The notes beneath the pieces are model-generated. The model saw only the letters and a list, made by a program, of their open reading frames with translations. It did not search any database and had not been told where the DNA came from. DNA of 6,918 nucleotides from Thioalkalivibrio sp. (GTDB lineage: Bacteria; Pseudomonadota; Gammaproteobacteria; Ectothiorhodospirales; Ectothiorhodospiraceae): positions 1-6,918 of the forward strand of contig SKNJ01000061.1 of the NCBI GenBank assembly GCA_007120575.1, in the 5' to 3' direction. This document shows, piece after piece, positions 6,902 to 6,918 of this stretch (position 1 is its first letter; every line of letters begins with the position of its first letter). A program made the position numbers and the translations under genes.

Positions 6902-6918
6902 GAGGATTTCTGTCCGCC

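Noticed and set aside
6889..6918. End of an upstream gene such as fimV at the right edge
   Set aside because: One frame remains open to a TGA just before the truA ATG, but the few residues seen are not recognisable, so no partial gene is called.

Overview
This window is a conserved housekeeping segment from a high-GC gammaproteobacterium. All seven genes are encoded on the minus strand, so they are transcribed from the right edge towards the left. Read that way the order is truA, trpF, trpB, trpA, accD, folC, then a dedD-type SPOR-domain gene. This is the order I know from Xanthomonas-like and Chromatiales-like genomes; Pseudomonas has the same cluster without trpBA. In those genomes it usually continues into cvpA and purF, which would lie beyond the left edge. 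The GC-rich coding, the synteny and the repeats at the left edge suggest something like the Ectothiorhodospiraceae (for example a Thioalkalivibrio relative), but the family-level assignment is inference.

Layout, right to left. Positions 6889-6918 hold only upstream sequence, with a possible ribosome binding site for truA; no end of an upstream gene could be recognised. truA (6037-6867) makes a tRNA pseudouridine synthase. After a 68-base gap come trpF (5327-5968), trpB (4132-5340) and trpA (3302-4135). These are packed with a 14-base overlap (trpF/trpB) and a 4-base ATGA overlap (trpB/trpA), the arrangement expected for translational coupling. accD (2308-3270) starts 31 bases after trpA behind a perfect AGGAGG. 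folC starts at a GTG only 4 bases after the accD stop. A 123-base gap rich in inverted repeats separates folC from the dedD-like gene (285-854).

Functionally, trpF and trpBA supply consecutive late steps of tryptophan synthesis (PRA isomerase, then tryptophan synthase). accD is the carboxyltransferase beta subunit of acetyl-CoA carboxylase, folC polyglutamylates folates, and DedD is a cell-division SPOR protein. The mixture of pathways is ancestral for this cluster and is not evidence of a new system. No trp leader peptide or attenuator was seen ahead of trpF, which fits its position inside a larger transcription unit.

The only clearly non-genic structure is at the left edge (1-284): two direct copies of a 119-base composite element, each bounded by inverted GTCATTGCGAG-type ends, lying 138 bases apart just beyond dedD. 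I found no mobile-element genes, CRISPR, tRNA, rRNA or defence system, and I do not believe the window holds an undescribed multi-gene system. The most useful second looks are the repeat pair and the cluster of inverted repeats around the folC stop codon.
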